A stretch of 64,000 nt of DNA from Rhizopus sp. PT2906 (taxonomy: Eukaryota; Mucoromycota; Mucoromycetes; Mucorales; Rhizopodaceae): the NCBI GenBank assembly GCA_025529335.1, contig JAMYHX010000014.1, positions 62,001 to 126,000 of the forward strand. The letters run 5' to 3'. The translations under genes and the position numbers were made by a program. How positions within the stretch are numbered: the stretch's first letter is position 1; each line of letters begins with the position of its first letter. The notes below the pieces were generated by a model. The model worked only from the letters and a program-made list of their open reading frames with translations. It did no database searches and was not told where the DNA came from. Below are positions 10,521 through 22,202 of this stretch, one piece after another.

Positions 10521-12608
10521 ATGACCCTGATGAATCAAAAGGTCACCGTCAATAACAACAATACCAAAGACGATAACGACAACAACAATAACAATAATAC
10601 CAACTATAAAGAAATGGAAACACTAACAGAAGAGTTTGATGAAAAAGCTAATTTTATACATGAACCTTTAGATGATGAAGAGTAAGAAGAACAAGTACAC
10701 ATCTCTACTCTTTTACTTACATCTGTTTATATTTCATATAGGCATAGTAATAACAAAGAAGTAGAGAATATCTTTAGTCAAGTAAATAATCATGAAGGTT
10801 AGTTTATATAAAAGCAAGCATGAATAACGGAGACTGAATTCAATATAGCCCGTAGACCTTCTCTTGCGCCAAATCAACTAGATACCCAACAAGAGGAACA
10901 ACAGAAACCAACTCAACAAACAGAAATACCCTTTGACTTTAATCGATTCTTGGAACAAATGAAGAGTCGTAATGCGAAACCGATTACTCGATATTTTAAA
11001 AGGTAAAATGTGTATATAAACAATACTCATGGCTCATCTCTTGTTTGTTAGTTTTCTACAAGCATTCGATCGTCGTCCATGGACAGTGAATGAACAAATC
11101 AAGATCATTCAAGATTTCTTAGATGTAATGATGACTATTTGTATAATTGACAAGAATAACAATTGAATCTAGTTCATTTATGTGAAAATGCGTGAAAATG
11201 AGATATGGAAAGATATGTCAGAGCAAGAGTTCTTTAATGCTAAAGAAGGCATGGAAAAGTTGGTCATGAATAGATTATATTATGCGTAAATATGCAAAAA
11301 ATGTAGTCATACATGCATATACAGTGTCTAATGATTTTTAAAAGTACATTTTGTCCGAGCACAACAGACGATAAAGAACGAGATGATCTCTTGTATCAGA
11401 AAATAAGTATATTCAGATGGATACGTGAAAGACATTTGGATATACCAGAAACGGAACATAACGAAGCCTTTTTGACATTTGCCGAGTCTGGTAAGCCAGT
11501 GTTTTGCACCCTCCCATTTTACAAAAATATAACCCATTTATTATAGAATTGTTAAAAATGAACAATTACAAGGCACCAAGAGACAAGTTGATTTGTATTC
11601 TCAATTGTTGCAAAGTTATATTTGGTAAAAAAAAAGGAGGAGAAAAACAGCTTAAGAATCATAAAGTAACCATGTTATTTAGGCTTAATAAAGCATGTTG
11701 AAGGAGAGGGTGGAGCTGATAAATTTTTGCCGATTTTGATTTATGTCATCATTAGAGCAAACCCTCCTCGACTAGTTTCCAATACACAGTAAGGATGATA
11801 TCATTCTCAATCTTGATATTAGCTAATATTTGGGTATAGGTATATTTATCGATTTAGAAGTATAGACCAATTACAAGCCGAGGCAGGGTACTATTTAACC
11901 AATCTGGTAATGATCTTTATAGAATGACAATAGAGTAATGGCTTATACATGTTAATATAGATGGGTGCAATAGCGTTCATTGAAACAATGGAAGCAAAGT
12001 CATTATCTATTACCAAGGAGGAGTTTGATAGGTAAGGTTTCATATGATGGCAAAACAATTAAAAAAAAAGGCACATCATTAAATCATCATTATAGCAACA
12101 TTGAACAAACGATGAATGAGTTAAAGATGGAAAGACCCTCGATTAGTCTAAATAAGCAACAGGTCAGCTATGAAAACGCGCTTCATCCATCTCGATCATC
12201 ACCTCGTCTTCCAACCCAAGGCTTACTGGATTCATCCAAAGCTGTAGCATTTTTAGAAAAAGGAAGCTTATTAGCACAAAAAACGATGCAAAGGCCACTC
12301 AGTTTTGTAGGCAAAATCTTTCAGGGGCTTACACCCACAGAAGAATCAAGACCACCTCTTCCACCTCGACCGATGACTGATCAGGGACCTATGCAAAGAG
12401 AACAAAAGGAACAATTTGAACAAGACTTGCAGACATTACAGACCATGTTTCCTAATATTGATCCAAGTGTATGTTGCTTAGTATTGAATGCCAATCATGG
12501 GGTCTTGGCTCATTCTATTGAAAAGTAAATACTTATTTATATTTATACGTGGCTAACATGTACATATATAGTCTATTAGAGATATCAAATCAACAACATC
12601 ATCGATAA
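10521..12608 (+). CDS. VPS9: VPS9-domain Rab5 guanine nucleotide exchange factor with CUE domain
   Basis: Activates Rab5/Vps21-type GTPases on endosomes. Twelve exons (10521..10681, 10742..10797, 10849..11002, 11052..11124, 11173..11285, 11345..11490, 11547..11624, 11683..11788, 11840..11906, 11961..12031, 12096..12524, 12572..12608) give about 496 residues, near yeast Vps9 (451). Order: an Asn-rich acidic N-terminus; a helical segment (FLQAFDRRPWTVNEQIKIIQD); the VPS9 core with MEKLVMNRLYYATF, KLICILNCCKVIFG and GADKFLPILIYVIIRANPP; an SLSITKEEFD block; a Pro-rich linker; and a C-terminal CUE domain (LQTMFPNID ... LLEIS) that binds ubiquitin. The presence of both VPS9 and CUE domains matches fungal Vps9 rather than metazoan Rabex. 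Exon joins were chosen to keep these motifs in frame. Confidence 0.9.
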
Positions 12609-12815
12609 AAATAGCTTTTTTAACTCAGTCGCATAAATAAACCATGTGAAGGGATAAAAGAATAGTAAAATAGAAAGAAAGTAAACGAGAGAAAAGAGAG
12701 AGAGAGAAAGAAAGACGGTGCTGAGCGTGGCTTTAACTTGACGTAATATAAATTATCCTCCTTTTTTCTTTTCTTTTTTTTTTTTTTTTTCTTCTTCTTC
12801 TCTTTACTATTAAAA

Positions 12816-14089
12816 ATGAGTGATAATAACGAAGAAGTGAATAATGTTGACAAGATCCCTACAGAACAAAAAGGAGCCTTTCATTCCTTTTTGAAGTCGC
12901 TTGCTTCCTTTTCTGGTGACTTGTCTTCTTTAACATGTCCTGCTTTTCTGTTGGCTCCTGTCTCATTAATTGAATACTCGTAAGTATATTTATTTCCTAT
13001 GTACACATCATCTTATACTTCCTTAGTGAATACTGGACACAACAACCGGACCTTTTTACAGATATTACAAAACCAGATGACGAAGTGGAACGAATGACTA
13101 ATTTCGTCAAATGGTTCATCTCTTCTCTAAACGCGTCATACTCTCGTCGTGTACCCAAAGGTGAATGGGAAAAGAAACCTTATAACCCTGTGTTGGGAGA
13201 ACAGTACAAGATGCATTGGGGAGACCTGAACGGTTCTGGTGAAACAGATGTTTTATGTGAGCAAGTATCCCATCATCCACCTATCACCGGATTCTATATC
13301 AAGAATGATAAGCATGGTCTTGTCTTGAATGGTCATTCTGGACAAAAGACTCGCTTTTCAAGCACTTCTTTGATTTGTGACCAAGTCGGTCAGTCTGTCC
13401 TTACTTTGAAACAGCGCAATGATGAAACATACATGTTCTCATATCCCTCAGTTACCGTGAATGGTATTTGGTACGCAGGTAAATATTACAAATAAAAAAA
13501 ATACAGCGTGAGGACTATTATTAACTTTATGATAGTGCCCTATGTCGAACTGACAGGTACATCGTATGTTCAATCTTCTACTGGCTTATACTGTACTATC
13601 GAATATACCTCTCGTGGTTGGATTTCTGGAGAAAAGAATCATTTCAAGTGCTACATTCGTCGCAATAGCAACCCTAAAGAATATATTTACAAGATAGAAG
13701 GTCAGTGGAGCGCTAAATCAACTATAACGCCTTATAATTCCAAGGCATCCCAGCCTTTCCTGGACGTGACACAACTCACGCCTGCATCCATGCATATCAA
13801 GGAAATTGACGAACAAGACGAGATGGAAAGTCGCAGGATCTGGCAAAAAGTATCTGAGGCTATCCGAGCTAATGACACTCAAACTGCTGGTATAGAAAAG
13901 AGTAAGATTGAAAATAAACAGAGAGAAGAAAGAGCGGCTAGAGCAGAAGCAAATCATGAATGGGAACCCAAGTATTTCCGTTGGGAGAATGAAGAACCTA
14001 CGGTATCTATGCTTCAACGTATGCTAAGTTCAACCGTAAAAAGTAAATATAATCCTGCTACTAGCGGCAATTGGGTTATCAGACAATAA
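12816..14089 (+). CDS. KES1: Oxysterol-binding protein, short Osh4/Kes1-like
   Basis: Lipid-transfer protein exchanging sterol and PI4P between membranes. Three exons, 12816..12979, 13027..13478 and 13536..14089, give 389 residues, made only of the OSBP-related domain with no PH, ankyrin or FFAT part, as in Osh4/Kes1. The diagnostic EQVSHHPP motif is at about residues 132-139; its His pair binds the PI4P phosphate. Other markers: KKPYNPVLGEQ upstream, a lid-like N-terminus and a C-terminal helix EWEPKYFRWE. It follows VPS9 in tandem after 207 nt. Confidence 0.94.
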
Positions 14090-14248
14090 TAAAGTAAAAC
14101 AACATGCCACGGGTTAATAGCGATTGCTTAATGTGGACTTTATCAGTAGGAAATCTTTGCGGGAAATTAAATTAAAATACACACAGCTTAAAAGCTATAC
14201 CTTTTGGTTTTTTTTCTTTTTTCTTTTTTCTTTTTTTCCATATACAAA

Positions 14249-15793
14249 ATGTCTACCGAGCATCGTAAATCATTTTCTAATGGACCCATTTTGGGCGGTA
14301 CAGAAAGCCAAGAAAAGGCCATTGAGGAGTTGAAAGATTGCTTCAAACTATCCACGGAGCAGTTGAAAGAGTTTAGAAATAACCTGATAGAGGAAATGAA
14401 AACAGGTTTAGAATCAAATGAATCTAATATGGCTATGCTGCCTTCATGGATCTTTAAACATCCCACTGGTCAAGAAACAGGCGAATATCTTGGTTTAGAA
14501 GTGAGCGGTAAGTAGTTTTTAATAGTGGGGGACTGCATTATGGATTGACGTAATAAGAAAGTAACACCAACTTTCGTCCACAGGTTCTAACGTCCGTGTC
14601 TATCTTGTCAACTTGCATGGCCAAGGACGTATCAGCACTCGTCAACAGAAATACGTGATACATGATCCATTGAAGAAAGGATCGATCCAGAACATGATTG
14701 ATTTTCTTGTCGAAAGCGTAGATTCGTTTTTAAGCTTTGTGGGCAAATATGAAATCAAATCACCTTTAGCCCTCGGCTTCGTCCTCTCTTTTCCTCTCGA
14801 ACAGAGCGCGTTGAATAAGGCTGTCGTCATCCAATGGACCAAAGACTTTGAGATCACGGGTGCCAACAACAAGAACATTGCTGAGCTCTTGCAGACTGGA
14901 TTTAAGCGTCGTCATATCAACATCAACGTCGAAGCTGTCGTGAACGGAGCAGTCGGGTGTCTCTTGGCTCACAGTTATCGAAGCTTGGATACGCTGGTTG
15001 CATGCACCATCAGCACAGGTACAAATGCTGCATATTGGGAGCAAGTCAGCGAAATCAAAAAGTACAATACGCAATCACCTCCCAATGGAGATGGCGAGAT
15101 GATCATCAATACAGAATGGGGAAGCTTTGGAGACAACAACCTTACGTTCTTGCCACGCACCTTTTATGATAACCGCTTGAACCGTCAATCAGTCAATCCT
15201 GGTATTCACGTGTTTGAAAAAATGGTCTCTGGTCTCTATCTCGGTGAGATCGCGCGTCTGATCATGGTCGATTTTCTTGATCGTCGCTTGCTCTTTGACG
15301 GACAGTATTCGACCGAATTGAACACGCCTTACTTCTTTGAAGCGTCTTATATGAGCGCGATTGAGTCGGATGATTCAATCGATTTGGAAGAAACAAAGCA
15401 TATCTTGGAATCTATCATGAACATTTCATCCACAACTCTGACCGATCGTCAGATTGTCAAGACAATTTGTGATATTGTGGCCCGTCGTGCTGCTCGATTG
15501 GTTGCTGCTGCTATCAGCGCCATCATTGATAAGAAGGATGCGCTCGAACAAGGATTGACGATCAGTGAGTATATTAGAAACAAGTGTGATCATAGAAATA
15601 ACTGATGGTTATCATAGGTATGGAAGGCTCTGTCTGGGAGCACTTCCCCAACTTCCCAAGAAGAGTGAATGACGCATTAAAAGCACTCTATGGTGAAAGA
15701 GTGAATCATATAAACATTGGTATCACTCGTGATGGACATGGTATTGGTGCCGCCTTGGCTGCTATGATTGCCATCACTCAAAGAAAACAATAA
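14249..15793 (+). CDS. Hexokinase-family protein, probably catalytically inactive
   Basis: Three exons (14249..14507, 14584..15564, 15618..15793) encode 471 residues with both hexokinase lobes recognisable. The residues that do chemistry are altered. The first phosphate loop DLGGTN is here EVSGSN. The catalytic Asp of the NDT loop is Gly (VNGAVGCLLA, Gly208, codon 14946-14948), at the place of Asp211 in yeast Hxk2. The second loop GTGxNxAY reads STGTNAAY, and the adenosine-site DGSGxGAA reads DGHGIGAA. The sugar-binding TK pair is kept. Ascomycetes carry non-catalytic hexokinase homologues (HxkC/XprF, HxkD) that act in carbon or protease regulation; a regulatory role here is inference. The frame is intact over three exons, arguing against a pseudogene. 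It is only 97 nt from the next gene. Confidence 0.88.
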
Positions 15794-15890
15794 AGAAATC
15801 TTTTTTCATGTGATACTTTTGTCATACATCAATGCATTTTCTCTTTCTTTTTTTTAATTTATTTATTCTCTTTTTCTTTTTATCATTATC

Positions 15891-16584
15891 ATGACAGAAG
15901 AAAGTTCTTATGATTACTTGTTCAAAATAGTCGTCATTGGTGATTCTGGTGTAGGGAAAACGAATCTACTGAGTCGATTTATTCACAACACATTTGATTT
16001 CGCAAGCAAGAGCACGATTGGATTGGATTTGAGTATGAAGAATATAATCATTAAAGATAAAAGGGTTCGAGTACAGATATGGGATACAGCAGGCCAAGAG
16101 AGATACAGAAGTATCACTAAACGGTAAATGTAAATATGAACATAAAAAACAGAGATGAACCGTTTCTGCATATAGATACTATAGGGGTGCTGTAGGTGCA
16201 TTGCTTGTGTATGATATTACAAAGAGGGAATCATTTATGAGTATACCAAGATGGCTAAACGAGATCAAATCGAATGAAGCACATCCAGAGAGCATCCTCA
16301 TGCTGGTGGGCAACAAGTCAGATTTAGAAAAAGATCGACAAGTGACACTAGAGGAAGCATTAGAGTATGCAAAAGTAAACGATCTGGTGTTTATGGAAAC
16401 AAGTGCTCTAGAGAGCATCAATGTTGAAAATGCATTTGATTCACTTATTCATACAATATTTGACAAGTTATCAAGTAAATTAACCACGATGGATGATAAA
16501 AAGACAAAGTTTCTGAGAGGTCAGACTGTTCAATTAAACAATACCATTCATCATAGTAAACATAATAATTCATGCGCGTGCTAA
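15891..16584 (+). CDS. Rab GTPase, Rab11/Ypt31-like, divergent
   Basis: Two exons, 15891..16123 and 16176..16584, encode 213 residues. G-box motifs are intact: GDSGVGKT (P loop), WDTAGQERYRS (switch II), GNKSDL and ETSAL. The C-terminus ends in CAC, a CxC geranylgeranylation signal. The YYRGAVGALLVYDI segment and overall order match the Rab11 group, which acts in recycling endosome and late-Golgi traffic and polarised growth. Switch I reads STIGLDLS instead of the usual STIGVEF, so effector choice may differ. No transmembrane or signal sequence is present. It lies tail-to-tail with the phytase-like gene, with 49 nt between stop codons. Confidence 0.9.
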
Positions 16585-16633
16585 TAATAGCAATAATATA
16601 CCATCTTATTATATCAATAAATAATGCAGTTAA

Positions 16634-17953
16634 TTAAATATCACAATTCTTTTGGAAATTACAAGTGAGTTTAGGCTTCATATAAGCCATGAACTGTTCA
16701 ACAGGACACATTTCACTTTGACAACCAGGGAACTTGATGATTTCTTCATTGTCCAAGACACGGATAAACCTCTTTTGTGTCTTCTTGTGACGAAGGACTT
16801 GGAACATGATGTTGTTGGCATAGAAACCAAATTTAGACAAGCGGAACTGACGGTTCTCAACTTCGCTCTCGGGGGTGTTTTCAGAGAGATCCTTGTCGTG
16901 GAAAAGACCAAGGAAGGTACGAAGAGGTAACATGGTTTCAGAGTGGCCAAACTTCAAGTCGAGCTTTACCTTGTCTGTGTTTTCGATGTTTTCGACAATC
17001 TTCTTGCCAAGATCACAGGCCATATCAGCGTTCACTTCAGGAATACCATAAGAGTACTTGTAGTAGTGCTTCAAGTCTTCGTTATATTCCAAATCTTCAA
17101 GTTCTTTCTTGGTCATCAATTGACAGAACGTATTAACCTTGCCATAGATGGAGGCTTCAGATTGGCAACCACTGTAAAAGTTCAAGACGTCGTCAGATGT
17201 GAGATTCAAGCCGAGTTTACCAGAAAGTCTTGAGGCAATGGGATCCAAATAACGCTTGACGGTAAAGGCAGTCTTCTTCTTCACAATAGGCTTGGCTTCC
17301 TTTTCCCATTTAGGACAGGCTTTGTGGAAGGCAATAAAGGAATCATTGTTTTCCTTAAAGGTGAATAGGGGAACAGCCATCATATTGGCTGATCCAAGCT
17401 TACCAACATTTTCATAGAGACCCATGGTGAAAGCATGACCAGATTGAGTAGTACGGCTAGACCAAGAAGAATAGGCACCAAATTCAGGAACGACCATACC
17501 ATCAGTAGTCAAGTTTTTGATAAACTTTGGAAAACGAACAGCAAGACGACGACCCATCAGGTAGTGCTCCATTTGACCACGCGTGTTCAAGAGGCCTTCA
17601 TAATGCATATTGTAGCTGTGTACGTCTTCTAACCACTCCAATTTATTTTTGCTTTCCTTCAGCTTCTTAATAGCAGCTTGGATGCCTTCAACATCGCCGT
17701 CCGTAGGGTATCTTGTTCCGTGACGAATGATAAATTGGATTTGCTCCAAGTCATAGTCTTTGGTAATAGGATCTTCGGGAGTGTGTTGGAACTTGTAGGA
17801 AGGATAGTTTTTGCTTGAGCCAAGATGTTCCATGAGCCATTCGAGAGATACTTTAGAGTCATCATCATCGTCGTCATCATGTTTGCCAGCCCTGGCCAAG
17901 ACAACAAGACAGAAAAGAAGAGCAAGTAAAAGAAGGTAATGGGACCTGAGCAT
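16634..17953 (-). CDS. MINPP1: Multiple inositol polyphosphate phosphatase / phytase-like histidine phosphatase
   Basis: Single-exon gene of 439 residues with an N-terminal signal peptide (hydrophobic LLLLALLFCLVVLARA after MLRSHY), so secreted or in the ER lumen. A run of seven Asp directly follows the predicted cleavage region. The histidine acid phosphatase signature RHGTRYP is at residues 77-83, carrying the phospho-accepting His. The distal catalytic motif is FGHSETMLPL, the MINPP form, rather than the HD of classical phytases. Cys pairs near the C-terminus (FPGCQSEMCPVEQF) support secretion and disulfides. Predicted role: removal of phosphates from inositol phosphates or phytate. The long uninterrupted frame is unusual beside intron-rich neighbours. 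Confidence 0.9.
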   Translation of the reverse strand: MLRSHYLLLLALLFCLVVLARAGKHDDDDDDDSKVSLEWLMEHLGSSKNYPSYKFQHTPEDPITKDYDLEQIQFIIRHGTRYPTDGDVEGIQAAIKKLKESKNKLEWLEDVHSYNMHYEGLLNTRGQMEHYLMGRRLAVRFPKFIKNLTTDGMVVPEFGAYSSWSSRTTQSGHAFTMGLYENVGKLGSANMMAVPLFTFKENNDSFIAFHKACPKWEKEAKPIVKKKTAFTVKRYLDPIASRLSGKLGLNLTSDDVLNFYSGCQSEASIYGKVNTFCQLMTKKELEDLEYNEDLKHYYKYSYGIPEVNADMACDLGKKIVENIENTDKVKLDLKFGHSETMLPLRTFLGLFHDKDLSENTPESEVENRQFRLSKFGFYANNIMFQVLRHKKTQKRFIRVLDNEEIIKFPGCQSEMCPVEQFMAYMKPKLTCNFQKNCDI

Positions 17954-18645
17954 GTTCAGTAAAGAAATGATGAGGAGTTATCAGATGAAAATTTGTGTCC
18001 TATTTATATGTTTCAAGTTACAGAACTGAGATGAATGCTACTGATAATGACCCCGTTTTTTGACACATCATTTCTGGATTGGAATAACCTGTTTATCCGC
18101 TATTATTACCAATAATGTCAATTGATCGATTGATCTTTTCCCTGGTAAGCTGCTTCTTTTTTCACATAAAAAGCAGATGTTAACTAGTGCTACATTGTGT
18201 GAAGGAGCATGTCTTCTTTTACTCTTACTATTGGCTTATGTAATGCCAGCCGTTCGGACGATCGTTAGTATCACGATTGGTAAATATGAAACTTGTACTA
18301 GGTTGAACAGCATTACCTCTTTCTATAAGTAGGAGCACGATGGTACCTATGGTAATTGTGTAGTCATGACAACAACTGCGAGTAGCTTATTTGCCTTATG
18401 TTGGAGCATTCAATTCCACGATTTCCCAGCCCATGTGTGTTTATAAAGGAGGCGTGTTCGACAATTGCAATTGTCATGACATTGTCGTCATTGTATCGCC
18501 TTTTCAAAAAAACATTAATAGTGACCTCAGATATACCATTGGACGGGAACTACATATATAATATTATAAATTCATCAATTACACGTCCTGTGATTAGGAG
18601 TATAATTTTTCAAGTTACACGTTGAAAATAGCATCAAGAAATTAT
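17954..18645. other. Intergenic region
   Basis: It holds the MINPP promoter (TATA-like TATAAATA on the minus strand at 18001..18008, about 50 nt from the start) and the 3' flank of GCV1. A short hydrophobic frame beginning near 18178 (MLTSATLCEGACLLLLLLL) resembles a signal sequence but runs into a stop after about 50 codons, and I could not build a convincing gene from it. Confidence 0.45.
18001..18008 (-). promoter_or_regulatory. TATA box of MINPP/phytase gene
   Basis: On the minus strand this reads TATAAATA, 48-55 nt upstream of the start codon at 17953. Confidence 0.45.
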
Positions 18646-20051
18646 TTATTTATGATATTTAGCCTCAACAAAAGGCATCTTTGTTACATTAGCGCTGTAC
18701 ACCTTATTTCTCACTTTAACATTTAATTCAGTTCCCTTCTTGTGATATCCATTCTTTACGTATCCCATTGCAATGTTCTTTTTGAGCGATGGTGATGGGC
18801 AACCAGAAGTGACAGTACCAATCACTTCGCCTTCCTTGTTCAGAATTTCAGCTCCTCCACGAGCGGGGGCACCTTCGACTATCAATCCAATGCGACGACG
18901 AGTGACACCACCTTTAATTTGTGGTAGAATGTGCTCAGCGCCTAAAAAGCCTCCAGTCTCTCGACGAGATTTAGCTATATAAAATGAATTCATTAATGGG
19001 ATCTGTATTTGATTTCCTAGTTTGAATGTTTTTATACTTACGAATGGTCCAAGTTAATCCAGCTTCAACAGGAGTCGTTGTTTCATCCAAATCATTACCG
19101 TAAAGACAAAGTCCTGCTTCAAGTCTAAGAGAATCACGAGCGCCAAGACCTGCTAGTTCAACATCAGGGTGCGCTAATAGTTTTTCTGTGATTGTAACAA
19201 TCTCTTCTGTAGGAATGGATAACTACTAACAATTAAAATACCGCCCATCTCTTTTTTTTTTTTTTGTTCTTACCTCAAAACCATCTTCACCTGTATAGCC
19301 AGAACGAGCCACGTGACAAGGCACACCAGCTATATCCATATGTCTTCCGTGCATGAAGCTAAAGTCATTCAGATCTTTGCCTACCAACTCCTCAAGAGCT
19401 GCTGCTGCCTTGGGTCCCTGAATAGCGATTAAAGAGTGATCAGTGATGATGTTGAAATCAACATCACCTCCCTTATTTTGAAACTCAGTGAGATGCTTGC
19501 GAATATGAGCAATATCTTTATCAGCGCAAGCAGCATTAGAGACGACGTAAAGATTGTCTTCTTGTTGCATGATGATAGTATCATCAATTATACCGCCTTG
19601 TTCATTTGTAAATACAGACAGAGTGCCTTGACCTACGGGCATATTGTGCAAATCGGCGACGACAAGTGTCTCAAAGAACTTTTTACGATCTTTACCAGTG
19701 ACACTATTCTCTGGTTATTTTTTTTTTTATCCCTTTCTTTCAACTTACCGTGACTGAAGCATATGTGATACATCAAAAATAGATGCCTTCTCACGCGTGT
19801 GAAGGTGTGAAGCAATAAGACCCATATTAGCATATTGAACAGGCATAGAGTATCCTGCAAATGGGACCATTTTACCCCCATGTTTTATATGTAAATCATA
19901 CAGTGCAGTCTTTTTGATGGCCTAAATGAATTATCTATTAGCCCTAGTTGGTCCATATTAAAAAAAAATTTACCCCCGTAGTAGCAGCAGCTGCATAAAA
20001 ACGCTTTGTCACAGGACGTAAAGAAGACACAGGAATCTTGGTAGCAAACAT
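18646..20051 (-). CDS. GCV1: Glycine cleavage system T protein (aminomethyltransferase), mitochondrial
   Basis: Transfers the methylene group from H-protein-bound aminomethyl to tetrahydrofolate, releasing ammonia, in the mitochondrial matrix. Five exons on the minus strand: 20051..19974, 19921..19749, 19703..19274, 19222..19042, 18974..18646; 396 residues. The N-terminus (MFATKIPVSSLRPVTKRF) is a mitochondrial presequence. The GcvT fold follows: LYDLHIKHGGKMVPFAGYSMPVQY, FDVSHM, the folate-site SGYTGEDGFE, GLGARDSLRLEAGLCLYGND and WTIPKSRRETGGF. The C-terminal barrel ends in MPFVEAKYHK. Joining exon 4 to exon 5 restores the conserved TWTIPK motif. Confidence 0.95.
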
Positions 20052-20477
20052 GGTTTAAGAAGGAAGAAAAGAAAAAAGTGTGTATACAAGGTGCTTGTTT
20101 TATACATTTGCTACCAAAGAAAAAATTTTGATAGGTTCTTTGACTTGACTCGGTGGAAACAAAAGAGGTACTTGATTACTTTTTCATTTAATTTACTCGA
20201 GTGTGAATTATAATGAATGGACATGTCAAACATTTAAAAAAGTTGTCAAGTTGTAAGTTTTAAGGTCAAGGACAATTACTCATTGAGTGCCTCATTCAGA
20301 AAAAAAAAAAGAACATGTGTAGATGGAAGTCAATGTGTCATGTTGTTGATATAGATGACGTGTTATTCTTTCTATATTTGATCAAGAGATTTCAACTAAA
20401 TAAATATAAATGAAATAAAAGAGGAGAATAAAGATACATAATCAATATACATTTTATTTAATCATCACATCTATATG
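20052..20477. other. Intergenic region
   Basis: A 426-nt AT-rich spacer between two minus-strand genes, holding the GCV1 promoter and the 3' end of the TBC gene. No gene is visible. Confidence 0.5.
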
Positions 20478-22202
20478 TTACAGAGTTGAATTCACACACT
20501 TTTTTAATTCACACAGCCTTTGACTCAGTTTCTCTCTTTCGCTTTCACTTAAAGCATATTTCAGCTTTATCTCAATCAATACATTTTCCATATCGGCCAA
20601 TTGATCCTGTAGCTGTGCATTCTTTTGTGTCAATAGCTGGTTCTTTGTACATAATTTTTCCATATCAGACCGCATATGTGATTCAACCTTGACCGATATC
20701 TGTTCCACCATCTGTTTTAGCTCTTGGTTTTGTTGCCGTAGTGCATCACGTTCATCTTGGATTCGTGTCAACTCTTTACTTTTGATTGCTAACTCCTTTG
20801 CGGCCTGCGCATGCTCTTCTTTTGTTTTCTGATTCTCCTTGCTGAGATGTTTGAATTTCTCCGCAAGTAGTCTGTTTTCCTTTTTTAAAGACTGAATCAA
20901 GCATGCTTCATTGTCTGCCTTTGTGCTTTCGATCTGATAATCTTTGGCTAATTTTTCAAGCCGTTTTTGAGAGATAACAATGCTATGTGACTCACTTAGC
21001 AGATCAGTGACATTGCCCTGAAAGAAAAAAAAAAAAAAAGAATAAGTAACTAATAGAGAAAGAGCATCATTCTATCTACCTCATACACATCAAGCATATC
21101 ATCTTTTAAATAGGTAACAAGTGAATCAAAATCTAGGGAGAGAATATTGGCTTGGTTTTTTGCCAGTAATGCCAATCCGATCCTAAATAGACAATTGGCT
21201 CCTTCTGTAAATAAGATGTCGTAGATGCGATAAACCACCTTTAGAGGGAATTTATAGGCAAATAAGGTTAGGAACCACTGCGATGCATACATGTTGGAGC
21301 GTATCCCTTGCTCATTAAAGTGTCTATGTATATGTGGCAAGTGATCTTGCAGGAGTCCATCAAATTGGTGTAATCGAAGTCTTAATAAATCAAGCTGCGG
21401 CGTAAATTGACCTCTGATTTTATATTTTTGAAGTAATTGAACAAGCATGCAGAATGCTTCCTCTTCTGGCATCTATTAAAAACAACATGAATACACACAC
21501 ACAAAAAAAAACAATTGTTTACATTCAACAAGAGAGGGCCTGCTACAAATGCAAGTCCTTGACAGTAGCCCACTTCAGGATCATAGATCGAGTATGCTTT
21601 TACGACATTAAATAATGCTTCTTGTCCTTGAGTGCTTTGAAAGTAAGGATGATATGGAAATGTCCTATGAAGGTCGCGGGTGATTGCTTTCTCATATACT
21701 GATTCCTGCCTTAGCAATTGAACGTATATTTCTTGTAAGCCTTGTAGATTGGATATATTTGTGAGCAGAGGCCAAATGGTGCCTCGAAGTGCAGAGGGTA
21801 TACCGTGTTGTACGACTTGAGCTGATAGGCGCTTTGTCTCTGATTGGGTGAATTGACTGTAATTTGAAATAACTTTTGACCAGAACTCTAGGTGGTGCAA
21901 ATAAAATAAATGTCCATTCGTTTGTGTTTATTACTTTTATTACCCCAATCGACATCATGTTCGTCTTCTTTTTCATTTAGTTCTTCAATTGAAGCTTCTT
22001 CTTCTTCCATAGGCGGTGTAAGAAGTAATTTATCGTCTTCCAATGAATCAAAAGTACATGTACTGTCGTCGTCGTCGCTGTATGTAATGTCTGAGATGGT
22101 ATTTGAAGAAGTCTGTATTTCTTGATCCCTCTTTGTCAGAAAGGATGTGTTGTCGGATGTGGTTTCTTTGGTGATGGTATCGGAGTGGACAATGGTCGTC
22201 AT
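20478..22202 (-). CDS. TBC-domain Rab GTPase-activating protein with coiled coil (Gyp5/EVI5-like)
   Basis: Four exons on the minus strand (22202..21944, 21887..21523, 21472..21080, 21017..20478) give 518 residues. The N-terminal 85 residues are Asp/Glu/Ser/Thr-rich. The TBC domain follows, with HGIPSALRGTIWPLL, the arginine-finger motif (RDLHRTFPYH) and the glutamine-finger motif (GYCQGLAFVAGPLL), so catalysis should be intact. The last 180 residues form a long heptad-rich coiled coil. The WEFWSKVI entry and TBC-plus-coiled-coil order match EVI5/Gyp5 proteins, which inactivate Rabs such as Rab11 or Ypt1. The target here is unknown, though a Rab11-like gene lies 4 kb away. Confidence 0.9.
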
